In this document: one piece after another, positions 54,305 to 62,815 of the stretch
Numbering within the stretch: the stretch's first letter is position 1
How the letters are laid out: the number at the start of each line of letters is the position of its first letter
Source: Arachidicoccus terrestris
Lineage (GTDB): Bacteria > Bacteroidota > Bacteroidia > Chitinophagales > Chitinophagaceae
DNA length: 64,000 nucleotides
NCBI RefSeq assembly: GCF_020042345.1
Contig: NZ_CP083387.1
Span: 806,001 to 870,000 of the forward strand
Direction of reading: 5' to 3'
Position numbers and translations under genes: made by a program
The notes under the pieces: generated by a model
The model's database searches: none
What the model saw: the letters and a program-made list of their open reading frames with translations, nothing else
Told to the model about the DNA's origin: nothing

Positions 54305-55210
54305 TCAGGCCGGTTTTTTCTGCCAAAGGCTGGCCGCCCCCAGTAATGCAGCTGATTCTCCGAGAGCCGCTACTTTAAAATTGAGTTCAATTTGCATTTC
54401 CTTCAGTTTAGCTATCAGCGGCTCAAGAAAATAAACATGCGCCTGCGCGATATTGCCTCCGATGACGACCAGATCGGGAGCTGTATATTTTTGAAGATAG
54501 CATTGAAAAAATAAAGCGAGGTTGCCTGCAAACATATCGAAGATCATTTTAGCGATTTTTTCCCTGCCCGGTTGCCGCAAATCCATAACGCCATTTATGT
54601 CTATATCTCCCACAGCTTTCGCCGTCTCAATAAACCATCTGGTAGAAAAATAATCCTCTGCCCGGCCGTCCAGAAAAGCCTCCGCAGACAGTGCGGCGTC
54701 TGTCGCAATGCCACAGCGCCCGAAAGCCGTCCCGAACCCCGTTCCCAACGTAATGCCCAGCACCTCACCGGCATCTTTAGCCGCACCGGCAAAGAGCTCT
54801 CCGTCCAGGAAACAGGCCGCATCATTTTTTAAGCGTATCGAATCCGGGTTGATCCCAATTCTGTCTGCTAACAGTGCTTTAATATTCAATCCGTATAAAC
54901 TATCATACTTATCAAATCCCTTTATCCTGGAAATACCCTTTTCATAGTCAAAGGGGCCTGGCATGGCAATCCCTATATTCAATTGCCCATATGCATCAGA
55001 GATCCTTGTGTCCGGATCAAAGACGCCGCCCTTTTCCAGACAGCGCTTTACGGCTCCGGCCCAGGCGTTCAAAATGGCTTCGGCCGTTCCGAACCGGTCT
55101 ACTTTCTCTCTGACCATCGATGTCGAAACGACTTCCCTGACGTCCATAGCTACCAATGCCGCCGTAATATGTGACCCCCCGATATCAATACCTACAACAT
55201 GATCTTTCAT
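54305..55210 (-). CDS. ROK-family sugar kinase (amino-sugar kinase of the sialic-acid cluster)
   Basis: 301 aa. The ATP-binding motif GIDIGGSHITAALV is at residue 6, the catalytic region is RLKNDAACFLDGELFAGAAKDAG near 122, and EVLGITLGTGFGTAFG is near 148. The zinc motif C-x-C-G-x2-G-C-x-E of many ROK proteins is absent; only one Cys (FGRCGIATD) is present. It is the last gene of the operon, 43 bp after the sialate esterase. Its place suggests phosphorylation of ManNAc or GlcNAc released from sialic acid, as inferred from context. Glucokinase activity cannot be excluded. Confidence 0.85.
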   Translation of the reverse strand: MKDHVVGIDIGGSHITAALVAMDVREVVSTSMVREKVDRFGTAEAILNAWAGAVKRCLEKGGVFDPDTRISDAYGQLNIGIAMPGPFDYEKGISRIKGFDKYDSLYGLNIKALLADRIGINPDSIRLKNDAACFLDGELFAGAAKDAGEVLGITLGTGFGTAFGRCGIATDAALSAEAFLDGRAEDYFSTRWFIETAKAVGDIDINGVMDLRQPGREKIAKMIFDMFAGNLALFFQCYLQKYTAPDLVVIGGNIAQAHVYFLEPLIAKLKEMQIELNFKVAALGESAALLGAASLWQKKPA

Positions 55211-55252
55211 ACCCCTGACTTTTTTAAAGTAAAATAGTTTTGCCTTATCTGT

Positions 55253-56725
55253 CTACAGCGCCCAGTTATCTGTCCTGAAAGGCGCCACAGGCAACCCTTC
55301 CACGTTGAATAAGTGGCATTCCGCGTAATCCTTAAACCCGTACCGCACGGCCACAGGCGCCTTGACCTGATCACTTTCCAGCTCAATAAACTTTCCCTTT
55401 ATCCTGGCCTGTGCAGGATAAAATCTGCGATCGGCGCCCGCGATCTCAAATGCATTTAACGGGCTGCCATCGGTCATTAAACCGCGACTTGCATGGGTAA
55501 AAGAGACGCGGACTTTTGCGCCTTCAATCTGCACCGGTGACTGGAATGCGTCATATTCCGGACTCTGATAAGCCAGTCCTTTGTATCCGTAATCGTTAGC
55601 CAGTGCCCAGTATAATAACCGCTTACTGATAACAGTTTTCCGCCTGGGATGTATCGCATTAGGTTCACCGGCGTCCATACTCACCACCATTCCGGATTTA
55701 GGGATTCTATGACTGGCCCTGGCCTGCGCCTCCCGGAGCGGGGCTGCCGGCCCGATCGTGTCCCGATACTGATAGGGCGCAATCTGTACGTAATAGAACG
55801 GCCAGTCTCCCGCTGCCCATTTCTTCCGCCAGTCGGCTACCATGCTCTCCATCAGCTGATCATAGATATTGGGATTACACCTGTTTTGTTCGCCCTGATA
55901 CCAGATCATCCCCTTGATACCAAAACCGGCAAAGGGATGTATCATCGCGTTATACAGCAAAGTAGGTTCGTTCTTATTCATTTTTCCTGCAACAGGCTTA
56001 ACGGTTTTATCGTCAGAAGGAAAGCGCTTCATGCTGCTTTCTGACATCCAGCCTTCAATCATCGTTCCACCCCAGGTCGACATGATAATACCGACCGGAA
56101 TATTCAGTTTCTGCTGTAGCCGGAGCGCGAACTGAAACCCCACGGCGCTGAATTTGCCCGCCACCTCAGCATCAGAGACCTGCCAGCCCGTAGAAGGGCA
56201 GTCAAATTCCGGTGTCCGGGACAGCGCCCTTTCATAACGGATCAGCCGCAATGAAGGATTGTTTGCCTGCGCCAGCACATCATTAGCACCTAAAACCGGC
56301 TGATTGTAGAAGCCCCACATAGGCATCTCCATATTAGACTGCCCTGAACAGACCCAGACCTCGCCGATCAGTATATCACTTAGCAGGATACGCTGCTGAC
56401 CATCGCCTATACGAATCTGATAAGGCCCGCCCGCAACGGGGGTCTGAACCTTCAGCCTCCAGCTACTGTCTGAACCAACCCTGGCCTGATAACGCCGCTG
56501 ATTCCAGGAAGTTGTAACATCAACCGTCGCCCCTGGGGATGCCTTCCCCCAGATGGCCACCCTGTCCTTTTGTTGCAGCACCATATGGTTACCGATCACC
56601 GAGGGCAGCGTAATTTCCGCGGTACTATCCAGCACTGAAAAACAAATGATGATCATCATCAGCATCAGCCCTCTGGCTTTTTTGACACCGGGAAAATACA
56701 TCCCGTATAACAGTTTACTTATCAC
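55253..56725 (-). CDS. Sialate O-acetylesterase (SASA/SGNH family)
   Basis: 490 aa with a signal peptide near residues 15-36 (GLMLMMIIICFSVLDSTA). An N-terminal beta-rich region with LPSVIGNHMVLQQKDRVAIWGKASPGATV is followed by the nucleophile motif VWVCSGQSNMEMPMWGF near 130, KGMIWYQGEQN near 275, and IHPRRKTVISKRL near 375, which supplies the catalytic Asp/His region. It removes O-acetyl groups from sialic acids so that the sialidase and lyase can act. It is exported. It starts 8 bp after the transporter stop. Confidence 0.93.
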   Translation of the reverse strand: MISKLLYGMYFPGVKKARGLMLMMIIICFSVLDSTAEITLPSVIGNHMVLQQKDRVAIWGKASPGATVDVTTSWNQRRYQARVGSDSSWRLKVQTPVAGGPYQIRIGDGQQRILLSDILIGEVWVCSGQSNMEMPMWGFYNQPVLGANDVLAQANNPSLRLIRYERALSRTPEFDCPSTGWQVSDAEVAGKFSAVGFQFALRLQQKLNIPVGIIMSTWGGTMIEGWMSESSMKRFPSDDKTVKPVAGKMNKNEPTLLYNAMIHPFAGFGIKGMIWYQGEQNRCNPNIYDQLMESMVADWRKKWAAGDWPFYYVQIAPYQYRDTIGPAAPLREAQARASHRIPKSGMVVSMDAGEPNAIHPRRKTVISKRLLYWALANDYGYKGLAYQSPEYDAFQSPVQIEGAKVRVSFTHASRGLMTDGSPLNAFEIAGADRRFYPAQARIKGKFIELESDQVKAPVAVRYGFKDYAECHLFNVEGLPVAPFRTDNWAL

Positions 56726-56733
56726 TTCAGGTT

Positions 56734-58002
56734 TTATTTTTTTATTTTTAAAGAAACCAGCAGCCAGGCCGCTATCAATATTAAGATGGCAGACGCCTGG
56801 TAGATCAAAGACAGACTGATCTCGGCGTCTTTCAGGGCGCCGCCGATATACACCATGAGGCCGCCGATCACCGTTCCCAGAAAATTCAGTACACCATATC
56901 CGGTAGCGATGTATCGGGCATCAGCGATCTGTCTTAAAACAGGCATTAAATTAGCATCGGTAAACCCGCGGGCGAGGCCAAATATCAGCATGGCAATAAT
57001 GGCCAGATAAAATACACTGGTCGAGGCCATTAAAAATAAAAATGGCGCTCCTACCGTAAAACCTAACACTATAACATTGATTCTCCCGCGAGGCGTTTTT
57101 CGGGCCCATCTGTCGGCCAGAATACCTCCCAGGACGACACCGATAAAGGAGCCCACCTGAATATAACCGGTCGCAGAGATACCTGCCAGTCCGAGATCCA
57201 GTTGAAAATGGGTTTTAAGAAAAGTGGGCAGCCAGCCATACACCAGCCAGTTCACAACGCCAAAAGCCCCAAAAAATAACATGAGTATATAAAACGACCG
57301 CATGGCCAGTAAAGATTTAAATGCATCCAATAGCTGCACCTTGCCCGTGCTTTGTGGTGTAGCATCCACGGCGATCGGCTGTTCCCGGGCCTGAGACGGC
57401 TTCTCCCGGGGCGCATCCTTTAAGAGCCATAATAAAAATAAAGAATAGACAATACCGAAAATGCCAAACACGTGAAAGCCAAAACGCCAACCGTAACTCA
57501 CCGCAATATATCCTCCGATACCACCTACAGCAAGGCCGGCATAGAGGCCACTCATATGCAGTCCTGTCGCAAGAGACCTGGTCTTACCACGATGGTAATC
57601 CGTAATCATGGCAAGTGCAGCAGGGATATAACAGGCTTCACTGATGCCCATCACCATCCGGCTGATCAGTAACTCCTGATAAGTAGCGGCAGCACCGGTC
57701 CATAACGTAACAGCCGACCAGACCAATACACTAAATACAATCACTTTCTTACGACTATACCGGTCGGCAAAATAACCGCCAAAAGGGCTTAGTACGCCAT
57801 AGGCCCATAAAAATACAGAAGTAAGCAATCCGTACTCCGCATCACTGATGGTGAACTCACGGACGATCGGATCCCGCATAGAAGTAATCAGAATCCGGTC
57901 CAGGTAGTTCAGAAAGGCAACCACCCAGAGTAAAGCCACCACCAGCCATGGATAACGGTCATTTGAGAAGGTGCCGGAGCGTAATTTTGCTGTTCTAGCC
58001 AT
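56734..58002 (-). CDS. MFS transporter, probable sialic acid importer
   Basis: 422 aa, twelve TM helices. The start WLVVALLWVVAFLNYLDRILITSM is typical of the anion:cation symporter branch, the loop GYFADRYSRKKVIVFS gives the MFS signature between TM2 and TM3, and a long cytoplasmic loop follows TM6. Members of this branch carry hexuronates, sialate and related acid sugars, and the operon context makes sialic acid the likely substrate. The transporter sits between the mutarotase (58-bp gap) and the esterase genes. Confidence 0.9.
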   Translation of the reverse strand: MARTAKLRSGTFSNDRYPWLVVALLWVVAFLNYLDRILITSMRDPIVREFTISDAEYGLLTSVFLWAYGVLSPFGGYFADRYSRKKVIVFSVLVWSAVTLWTGAAATYQELLISRMVMGISEACYIPAALAMITDYHRGKTRSLATGLHMSGLYAGLAVGGIGGYIAVSYGWRFGFHVFGIFGIVYSLFLLWLLKDAPREKPSQAREQPIAVDATPQSTGKVQLLDAFKSLLAMRSFYILMLFFGAFGVVNWLVYGWLPTFLKTHFQLDLGLAGISATGYIQVGSFIGVVLGGILADRWARKTPRGRINVIVLGFTVGAPFLFLMASTSVFYLAIIAMLIFGLARGFTDANLMPVLRQIADARYIATGYGVLNFLGTVIGGLMVYIGGALKDAEISLSLIYQASAILILIAAWLLVSLKIKK

Positions 58003-58060
58003 ATGATCGAGTTATTAGTTGATGCGTGTTTGTTTTGACTCAATAATAAATACCTTCCAT

Positions 58061-59350
58061 TTATTTGTCTTGTAAGGTCCCCATTATCACACGAGGCGTG
58101 CGTGTACCGGGACGAACTTCGCCGCCGACCAGCACAATATCGCCATGCCACAAAACGGCGCCGGTAGTGACCGGTGCCCAAATGCTGCCGTTCGGGTTGA
58201 CTGCCGCATCCGGTTTCTTGTCCACCCAACACTGACCGGCAACCTGCCACCTATTTCTTTGCGGATCATAGGCGAATATCCGGTCGGAAAATCCGGGATG
58301 ACGCTCTTTCAATACCGCTGTCTCATCCGCCAACGCCCCGTCGTCTCCCCCGAGTATGAAAAGCTGTCCCTTTATAGCCACAGCGGGGCCCGGCGCCGCT
58401 ACTGTAGGACTGGGCAGATCCGCCAGACGCCGCCATCCTTTTTCTTTTCCCGATACGACATGTGGATCATAACAGTAGGCATCTTTTAAATAAGTTCTTT
58501 TTCCTTCATGAAGTGCAGTACCGCTGAATAGATAAAACTTGCCGTCTAATGCGCCGCCAACGCTTAACATCCGGCTTTCTCCCGGCCAGCCGGGCAACAC
58601 CTCCCAAACGGGACGGTCTGCACTGAGATTAAGCCGCCAGCAGACATTCGTGGCAGTCGCATCTGATGGTTGTGCCTGACCGCCTGCCAGGTAAATGCAA
58701 TCGCCGACCAAGGCGCCGCTTGTAAGCGCAATGGCTGAAGGCAGTGAAGGCAAGGTATCTATGCTGACCATTCCCTCATCAGCATTTTTATGGTAGCTTA
58801 TGCGCTGAACGGTTCTGTAATGCCCTTCACTGTTACTTCCGCCGATTAAAATCATCTGACTTTTCCAGCTGACCGTCAGTCCGTATCCCAGCGGACGGGG
58901 GAGCCGGCCGGCAACCTTCCAGGTGGCAGAAGAAGTTTCTAAGACATAAACCGTATCGTACCAGGTCTTCACCCCGCCGTTCCAGGGCGTGCCGCCATCC
59001 GGGAAATTAGCGCCTCCGGCGCAAATCAACGCGTCACCGGCAAGCCCGATAAATGCCCCGGCAAGCCCTGTCCGATTGGGAAGTGGCGCCAGCTGGGACC
59101 AGTGAAAGGTGTGAGATACGCCTGTATCCGCCTGCAGTCCCGGATGAGTCTCTGCTATGCCCGTGACCGAATATTTATTCTCTGGTATTTTTGTCATGAT
59201 GTGGTCATTTGAATGTAGCCCTATACGCCGGTGATGACCAGTAGCCATCGCCGGAAGATACAGGGCGCAGATAAGCGCTGCGGTCCCTGCACCGCCTCTA
59301 ATGGTAAGATGCGGTGGCCGCCTGCGACCCGGTTGGTTAAAAATGCTCAT
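58061..59350 (-). CDS. nanM: Kelch-repeat N-acetylneuraminate epimerase/mutarotase
   Basis: 429 aa. A hydrophobic export segment (GTAALICALYLPAMATG) lies near residues 20-36. The rest is a six-bladed beta-propeller with kelch repeats, visible as GGANFPDG near 114, LIGGSNSEGHY near 170, YLAGGQAQPSD near 217, LFSGTALHEG near 275, FILGGDDGA near 335 and LVGGEVRPG near 413. It should interconvert alpha and beta anomers of N-acetylneuraminate in the periplasm. Its start overlaps the lyase stop by 4 bp (ATGA). Confidence 0.88.
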   Translation of the reverse strand: MSIFNQPGRRRPPHLTIRGGAGTAALICALYLPAMATGHHRRIGLHSNDHIMTKIPENKYSVTGIAETHPGLQADTGVSHTFHWSQLAPLPNRTGLAGAFIGLAGDALICAGGANFPDGGTPWNGGVKTWYDTVYVLETSSATWKVAGRLPRPLGYGLTVSWKSQMILIGGSNSEGHYRTVQRISYHKNADEGMVSIDTLPSLPSAIALTSGALVGDCIYLAGGQAQPSDATATNVCWRLNLSADRPVWEVLPGWPGESRMLSVGGALDGKFYLFSGTALHEGKRTYLKDAYCYDPHVVSGKEKGWRRLADLPSPTVAAPGPAVAIKGQLFILGGDDGALADETAVLKERHPGFSDRIFAYDPQRNRWQVAGQCWVDKKPDAAVNPNGSIWAPVTTGAVLWHGDIVLVGGEVRPGTRTPRVIMGTLQDK

Positions 59351-60297
59351 GAGCGTCCTCCCGTGGTCCCCTGTAACTCCAAAGTGCGGCCGGCATCTTC
59401 CAGTGCTTTAAAAAAACCGGCATTTTCCAATTTCTGCTTCAGCTCCTGATACTCATTTTCCGTCAGTTCACGAAGGGGTAGTCTGCAGGGGCCCAGCGGG
59501 ATGCCCAGCATATGCATGATGGCTCTCTGTGCGGCAATGGAATGATAGCCACTCAGGCAACGCACCATATTCACCGACTCCAGCTGCCTGCGGCGCGCGC
59601 CCTCGAGGTCACCTCGGCGAAACTTGTGCAGCAGATCAACATAAATAGGTGCGGCAAAAGCATAGGTACTCCCAATGGCAGCGCCGGCCCCTACGCTCAG
59701 CGCTTCCAGCAACAACTCATCATATCCAAAGAGTATATTGTACTGACCATTCTTATAATTAAGACAGGCCTGATACTCATGTAATGTGGAAGCTGTATAC
59801 TTAATGCCCGCCAGATTCTGTATGGCCTGCTCTGCCTGCTCTAGAAATGCCACCATGTCAAGTCCCACACCCGTAAGCGTAGGTATATGATAATAATAAA
59901 ACGGCGTGTTCGGCGCCGCAGCGGCAATGGCCGCCATGCTGTCTACCAATACGTCAACCTGGCCTGGTTTATAATAAAAAGCAGAAACCGATGAGATGGC
60001 GTCCGCGCCATGTTTCTCAGCGTGTGCAGCCAACTTGCGGGCTTCCCGGATAGAGGCATGGCCGACATGCACAAATACCAGCATCTTACCTTTAGCCGCC
60101 TTGAGATAGGTTTCTGCTACTGCCATTCTTTCCTCGATGGTCAGATTGGGGCCTTCCCCATTCGTGCCGCAGATAAATACCCCGCTCACCCCCTGAGCAG
60201 CTAAACGATCGACCATGGCCCCGATGGGTTCAAGATCAATATCTCCTTCAGGTGTATAGAATCCGAAAGTGGCTGCAATTAATCCGTCTGTTTTCAT
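59347..60297 (-). CDS. nanA: N-acetylneuraminate lyase (DHDPS superfamily)
   Basis: 316 aa TIM barrel. GVFICGTNGEGPNLTIEER near residue 37 supplies the GxxGE motif, FYYYHIPTLTGV near 131 supplies the Tyr of the reaction, and LAGIKYTASTLHEY near 165 supplies the Schiff-base Lys. This matches the lyase subfamily better than dihydrodipicolinate synthase. The enzyme cleaves sialic acid to ManNAc and pyruvate in the cytoplasm. It is coupled to the mutarotase gene by a 4-bp overlap. Confidence 0.9.
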   Translation of the reverse strand: MKTDGLIAATFGFYTPEGDIDLEPIGAMVDRLAAQGVSGVFICGTNGEGPNLTIEERMAVAETYLKAAKGKMLVFVHVGHASIREARKLAAHAEKHGADAISSVSAFYYKPGQVDVLVDSMAAIAAAAPNTPFYYYHIPTLTGVGLDMVAFLEQAEQAIQNLAGIKYTASTLHEYQACLNYKNGQYNILFGYDELLLEALSVGAGAAIGSTYAFAAPIYVDLLHKFRRGDLEGARRRQLESVNMVRCLSGYHSIAAQRAIMHMLGIPLGPCRLPLRELTENEYQELKQKLENAGFFKALEDAGRTLELQGTTGGRS

Positions 60298-60466
60298 AAG
60301 TTTTGTTTAAAGCCGGGTATCATTTTTTATCAACCACCTGTGAATCAAAATGCCCCGGCAACATTAATTTTATTGTTTGTCGAAAGAGTTTTTATGGCCA
60401 GTGTCCTGTAAAATGAAATCCATTTTCACGGCATATTCATCCAACTCTGCCGGCCGCATTGATTAT
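60298..60466. other. Interval between sialidase and lyase genes
   Basis: 169 bp, the largest gap in the sialic-acid run. It could hold an internal promoter or processing site, but no clear box or hairpin is seen. Confidence 0.3.
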
Positions 60467-61786
60467 TTATTTTTTTGCGGGCCGGATGCTGATTTTTTTC
60501 AGCACCAGACTGTAATTCCATCCCTTCGCCTTTGTATTGGTTTCATAGAGGCAATAAATGTTGCCACGACCATCCGTTGCCAGGTCAGAATATCCAGCGG
60601 GACCGTTTTGTAATAATTGAGTGACAGGCCAGTGCTGACCATTATCCAGACTGAGTTTAAGGGTCAGCTGGCGGCGGGGATATCCTTTGATATTTCTGCT
60701 GTCCGGATTGGAAAACAAAAGCCAGCTTTTCCCGGGGGAAAATTTTCCTGCCACACGGCGCAGGCGTTTAGGTGGGAGCATCTTGATGAACCCGGCCATA
60801 CAAATCGGATCAAAGAGCTCAGCCGCAAAAACCGGATGGCTCCAATCCGAGATCCCGTCAGGGCTATAAGCCACCGCCCGCTGATGCTTATCTGATCCGG
60901 TTCTCATATTAATCATCACCCTTCCATCCGCCAGCTCCACCAGCATGGACTCATTAGGGTTTTTAATGGCATTGGAATTATCTGCCACGATCTTACCCAT
61001 TTTCCAGCTCTTCCCAAGATCATCACTGTAAATCGTTGCCACGCAGCTCGGCCCGTGTTTGCGTTTAGGTTTCACAATGGGTGAAGCCGCCAGCCAGATC
61101 GCCGCTATCAGGCGGCCATTTTTTAGTTGAATACCATGGCCCGGACCCGGAGCCAGTACGTTCCACGCGTAGACGTTTTTTATCTTATCGACAGTAGCCG
61201 TAATATCCACGGCAGCTGACCAAGTCTTGCCCTCATCTGTTGACTTTGTATAAAACAGGTGGGCATAATCACGCTGATACAGCAAATGAATGGTGCCGTC
61301 TTTACTGACAATCGGCGTCGCATTGCTGGTAGGTCCCTGTCCTCTCGGCGCCACAATCTGCGCCGGCTGCCAGCTTTTTCCCCCATCCAGGCTTCTGCGC
61401 AGCAGCAAGTCCATTTCCGCCCAGTCGCTGGAAGTCCCGACCCTGCCTTCACAAAAAGCCAGCAGGTTCCCTTTGTTTGTCCTTACAAGAGCAGGGATGC
61501 GCATAGAGGCATATCCTGTCTTAGCGGCAACGCCGGTATCCGGTTCAAAGACAATACTGCTGTCCAGGGTAGCCAGCTTAATTGGCGGTACAGACGACTG
61601 AATAGCGTTGTCATCTGTCATGCCGCTCTTCAACTGTCCAAAGGAAGGTGTCATCATGGCTGTCACTAAAAGGACAGTAGCAGCCAATACGCCTTTTTGC
61701 CATCCGGTTCTAACAGACACAGCAGGACGGTTTCTTTTCTGGGTTCTTACCGAACCATCTTCTACAGTATATCTTTTATGAATCAT
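60467..61786 (-). CDS. Exo-alpha-sialidase (GH33-type, BNR repeats)
   Basis: 439 aa with an export segment near residue 40 (GVLAATVLLVTAMMTPSFGQ). The arginine-triad start motif appears as GYASMRIPALVR near 98 (F/Y-R-I-P in the family), followed by LLAFCEGRVG. Asp-box repeats S-x-D-x-G-x-[TS]-W are visible in RSLDGGKSW, KSTDEGKTW, YSDDLGKSW and LSLDNGQHW. It releases terminal sialic acid from glycans, in the periplasm or at the surface. Its start overlaps the upstream DHDPS-family gene by 11 bp. Confidence 0.93.
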   Translation of the reverse strand: MIHKRYTVEDGSVRTQKRNRPAVSVRTGWQKGVLAATVLLVTAMMTPSFGQLKSGMTDDNAIQSSVPPIKLATLDSSIVFEPDTGVAAKTGYASMRIPALVRTNKGNLLAFCEGRVGTSSDWAEMDLLLRRSLDGGKSWQPAQIVAPRGQGPTSNATPIVSKDGTIHLLYQRDYAHLFYTKSTDEGKTWSAAVDITATVDKIKNVYAWNVLAPGPGHGIQLKNGRLIAAIWLAASPIVKPKRKHGPSCVATIYSDDLGKSWKMGKIVADNSNAIKNPNESMLVELADGRVMINMRTGSDKHQRAVAYSPDGISDWSHPVFAAELFDPICMAGFIKMLPPKRLRRVAGKFSPGKSWLLFSNPDSRNIKGYPRRQLTLKLSLDNGQHWPVTQLLQNGPAGYSDLATDGRGNIYCLYETNTKAKGWNYSLVLKKISIRPAKK

Positions 61787-62777
61787 GCGTTGTTTCTTTA
61801 GCTTTTATACTTTTGTTTTTCCATTTTCCTGCCCTTAAATGCGCGTCAAAGAATTCCGGTATTATAGCCTCTGCCGTCTCCCTTAAGCGGCAGGCCATCG
61901 CCCGGTCAAATCCGATATAAGGCCAGCGGAGCGCTGTACCGGTATCAGACCAGCCGCCAATCGCCGCCAGCATTTTATCGGCAGCCATATTGGAAAACCG
62001 GTTAGCTTTCAGCAAGGGCTCGATATAGGTTCCTATCCAGTTGCGGATCCGCCCTTCGAGTTCCAGCGCCCCTGTCATATCCGTCCGGGTCATTTCGTAC
62101 CAGTACTGCGCCACGGCGGGGTGCAGACAAGCCATATTAGAATAAGCGCCTGATGCACCTTTCTGGATACCGGAGGCCAGATGATGCCCGGGGATAAATA
62201 TGGAAAGCATAGGATCCAGTTGTCTTATTTTATCAAACCATGCAGCGTCTCCTCCTATCACCTTCAGGCCGGCCAGCCGGTTTAATAAGCCAGCGGCATG
62301 AAGTGCACCATAATCTTCTATTGTCAGGCATTTTTTTGCATGTGGCGGATTATAGAGCACGACCGGCAACTTTCCTGCCAGGTCCAATACCCTTTCCAGA
62401 TACAACTGCACTTCTGCCATGGATGGTGGCGCCCAGTCAGGTAGGATAACCTGAATGGCTCCGGGCTCCAGGGTAAGCGCCCTTTGTATACGCCTACAGG
62501 TTTCCATTGGATCGGGATGGCTGCATCCGATCTGAAAAGGCATCCCTGCTTTCTGACATTTTGAAGCCAGCATGGCATTGATGCGGTCGAACTCTTCCGG
62601 TGTCTGATTAAAAAATTCGCCGGCAGTACCGTTTGAATAAATCCCGTTCACATCTGTTTCAACCAGAAAGTCCAGCTGCTCTTCCAGCTTTGAAAAATCG
62701 ATCACATCGTTTTCTGTAACAGGCAATAACAAAGTGGCCCAATTGCCCCGGATATCGGTCTTTTGTAAAGGTTGCAT
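61776..62777 (-). CDS. DHDPS-family aldolase/lyase (second paralogue in the cluster)
   Basis: 333 aa TIM barrel of the dihydrodipicolinate synthase/NAL superfamily. The motifs YSNGTAGEFFNQT near residue 41, VVLYNPPHAKKCLT near 137 and GLKVIGGDAAWFDK near 172 (Schiff-base Lys) are present. It differs strongly from the neighbouring lyase, for example having NPP rather than YYYH at the Tyr loop, so it is likely a separate activity on a related keto acid. It overlaps the sialidase gene by 11 bp. Confidence 0.85.
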   Translation of the reverse strand: MQPLQKTDIRGNWATLLLPVTENDVIDFSKLEEQLDFLVETDVNGIYSNGTAGEFFNQTPEEFDRINAMLASKCQKAGMPFQIGCSHPDPMETCRRIQRALTLEPGAIQVILPDWAPPSMAEVQLYLERVLDLAGKLPVVLYNPPHAKKCLTIEDYGALHAAGLLNRLAGLKVIGGDAAWFDKIRQLDPMLSIFIPGHHLASGIQKGASGAYSNMACLHPAVAQYWYEMTRTDMTGALELEGRIRNWIGTYIEPLLKANRFSNMAADKMLAAIGGWSDTGTALRWPYIGFDRAMACRLRETAEAIIPEFFDAHLRAGKWKNKSIKAKETTHDS

Positions 62778-62815
62778 AGTCTATCTTTCTCTCTTTCTGT
62801 GTTTTTATATACCGG

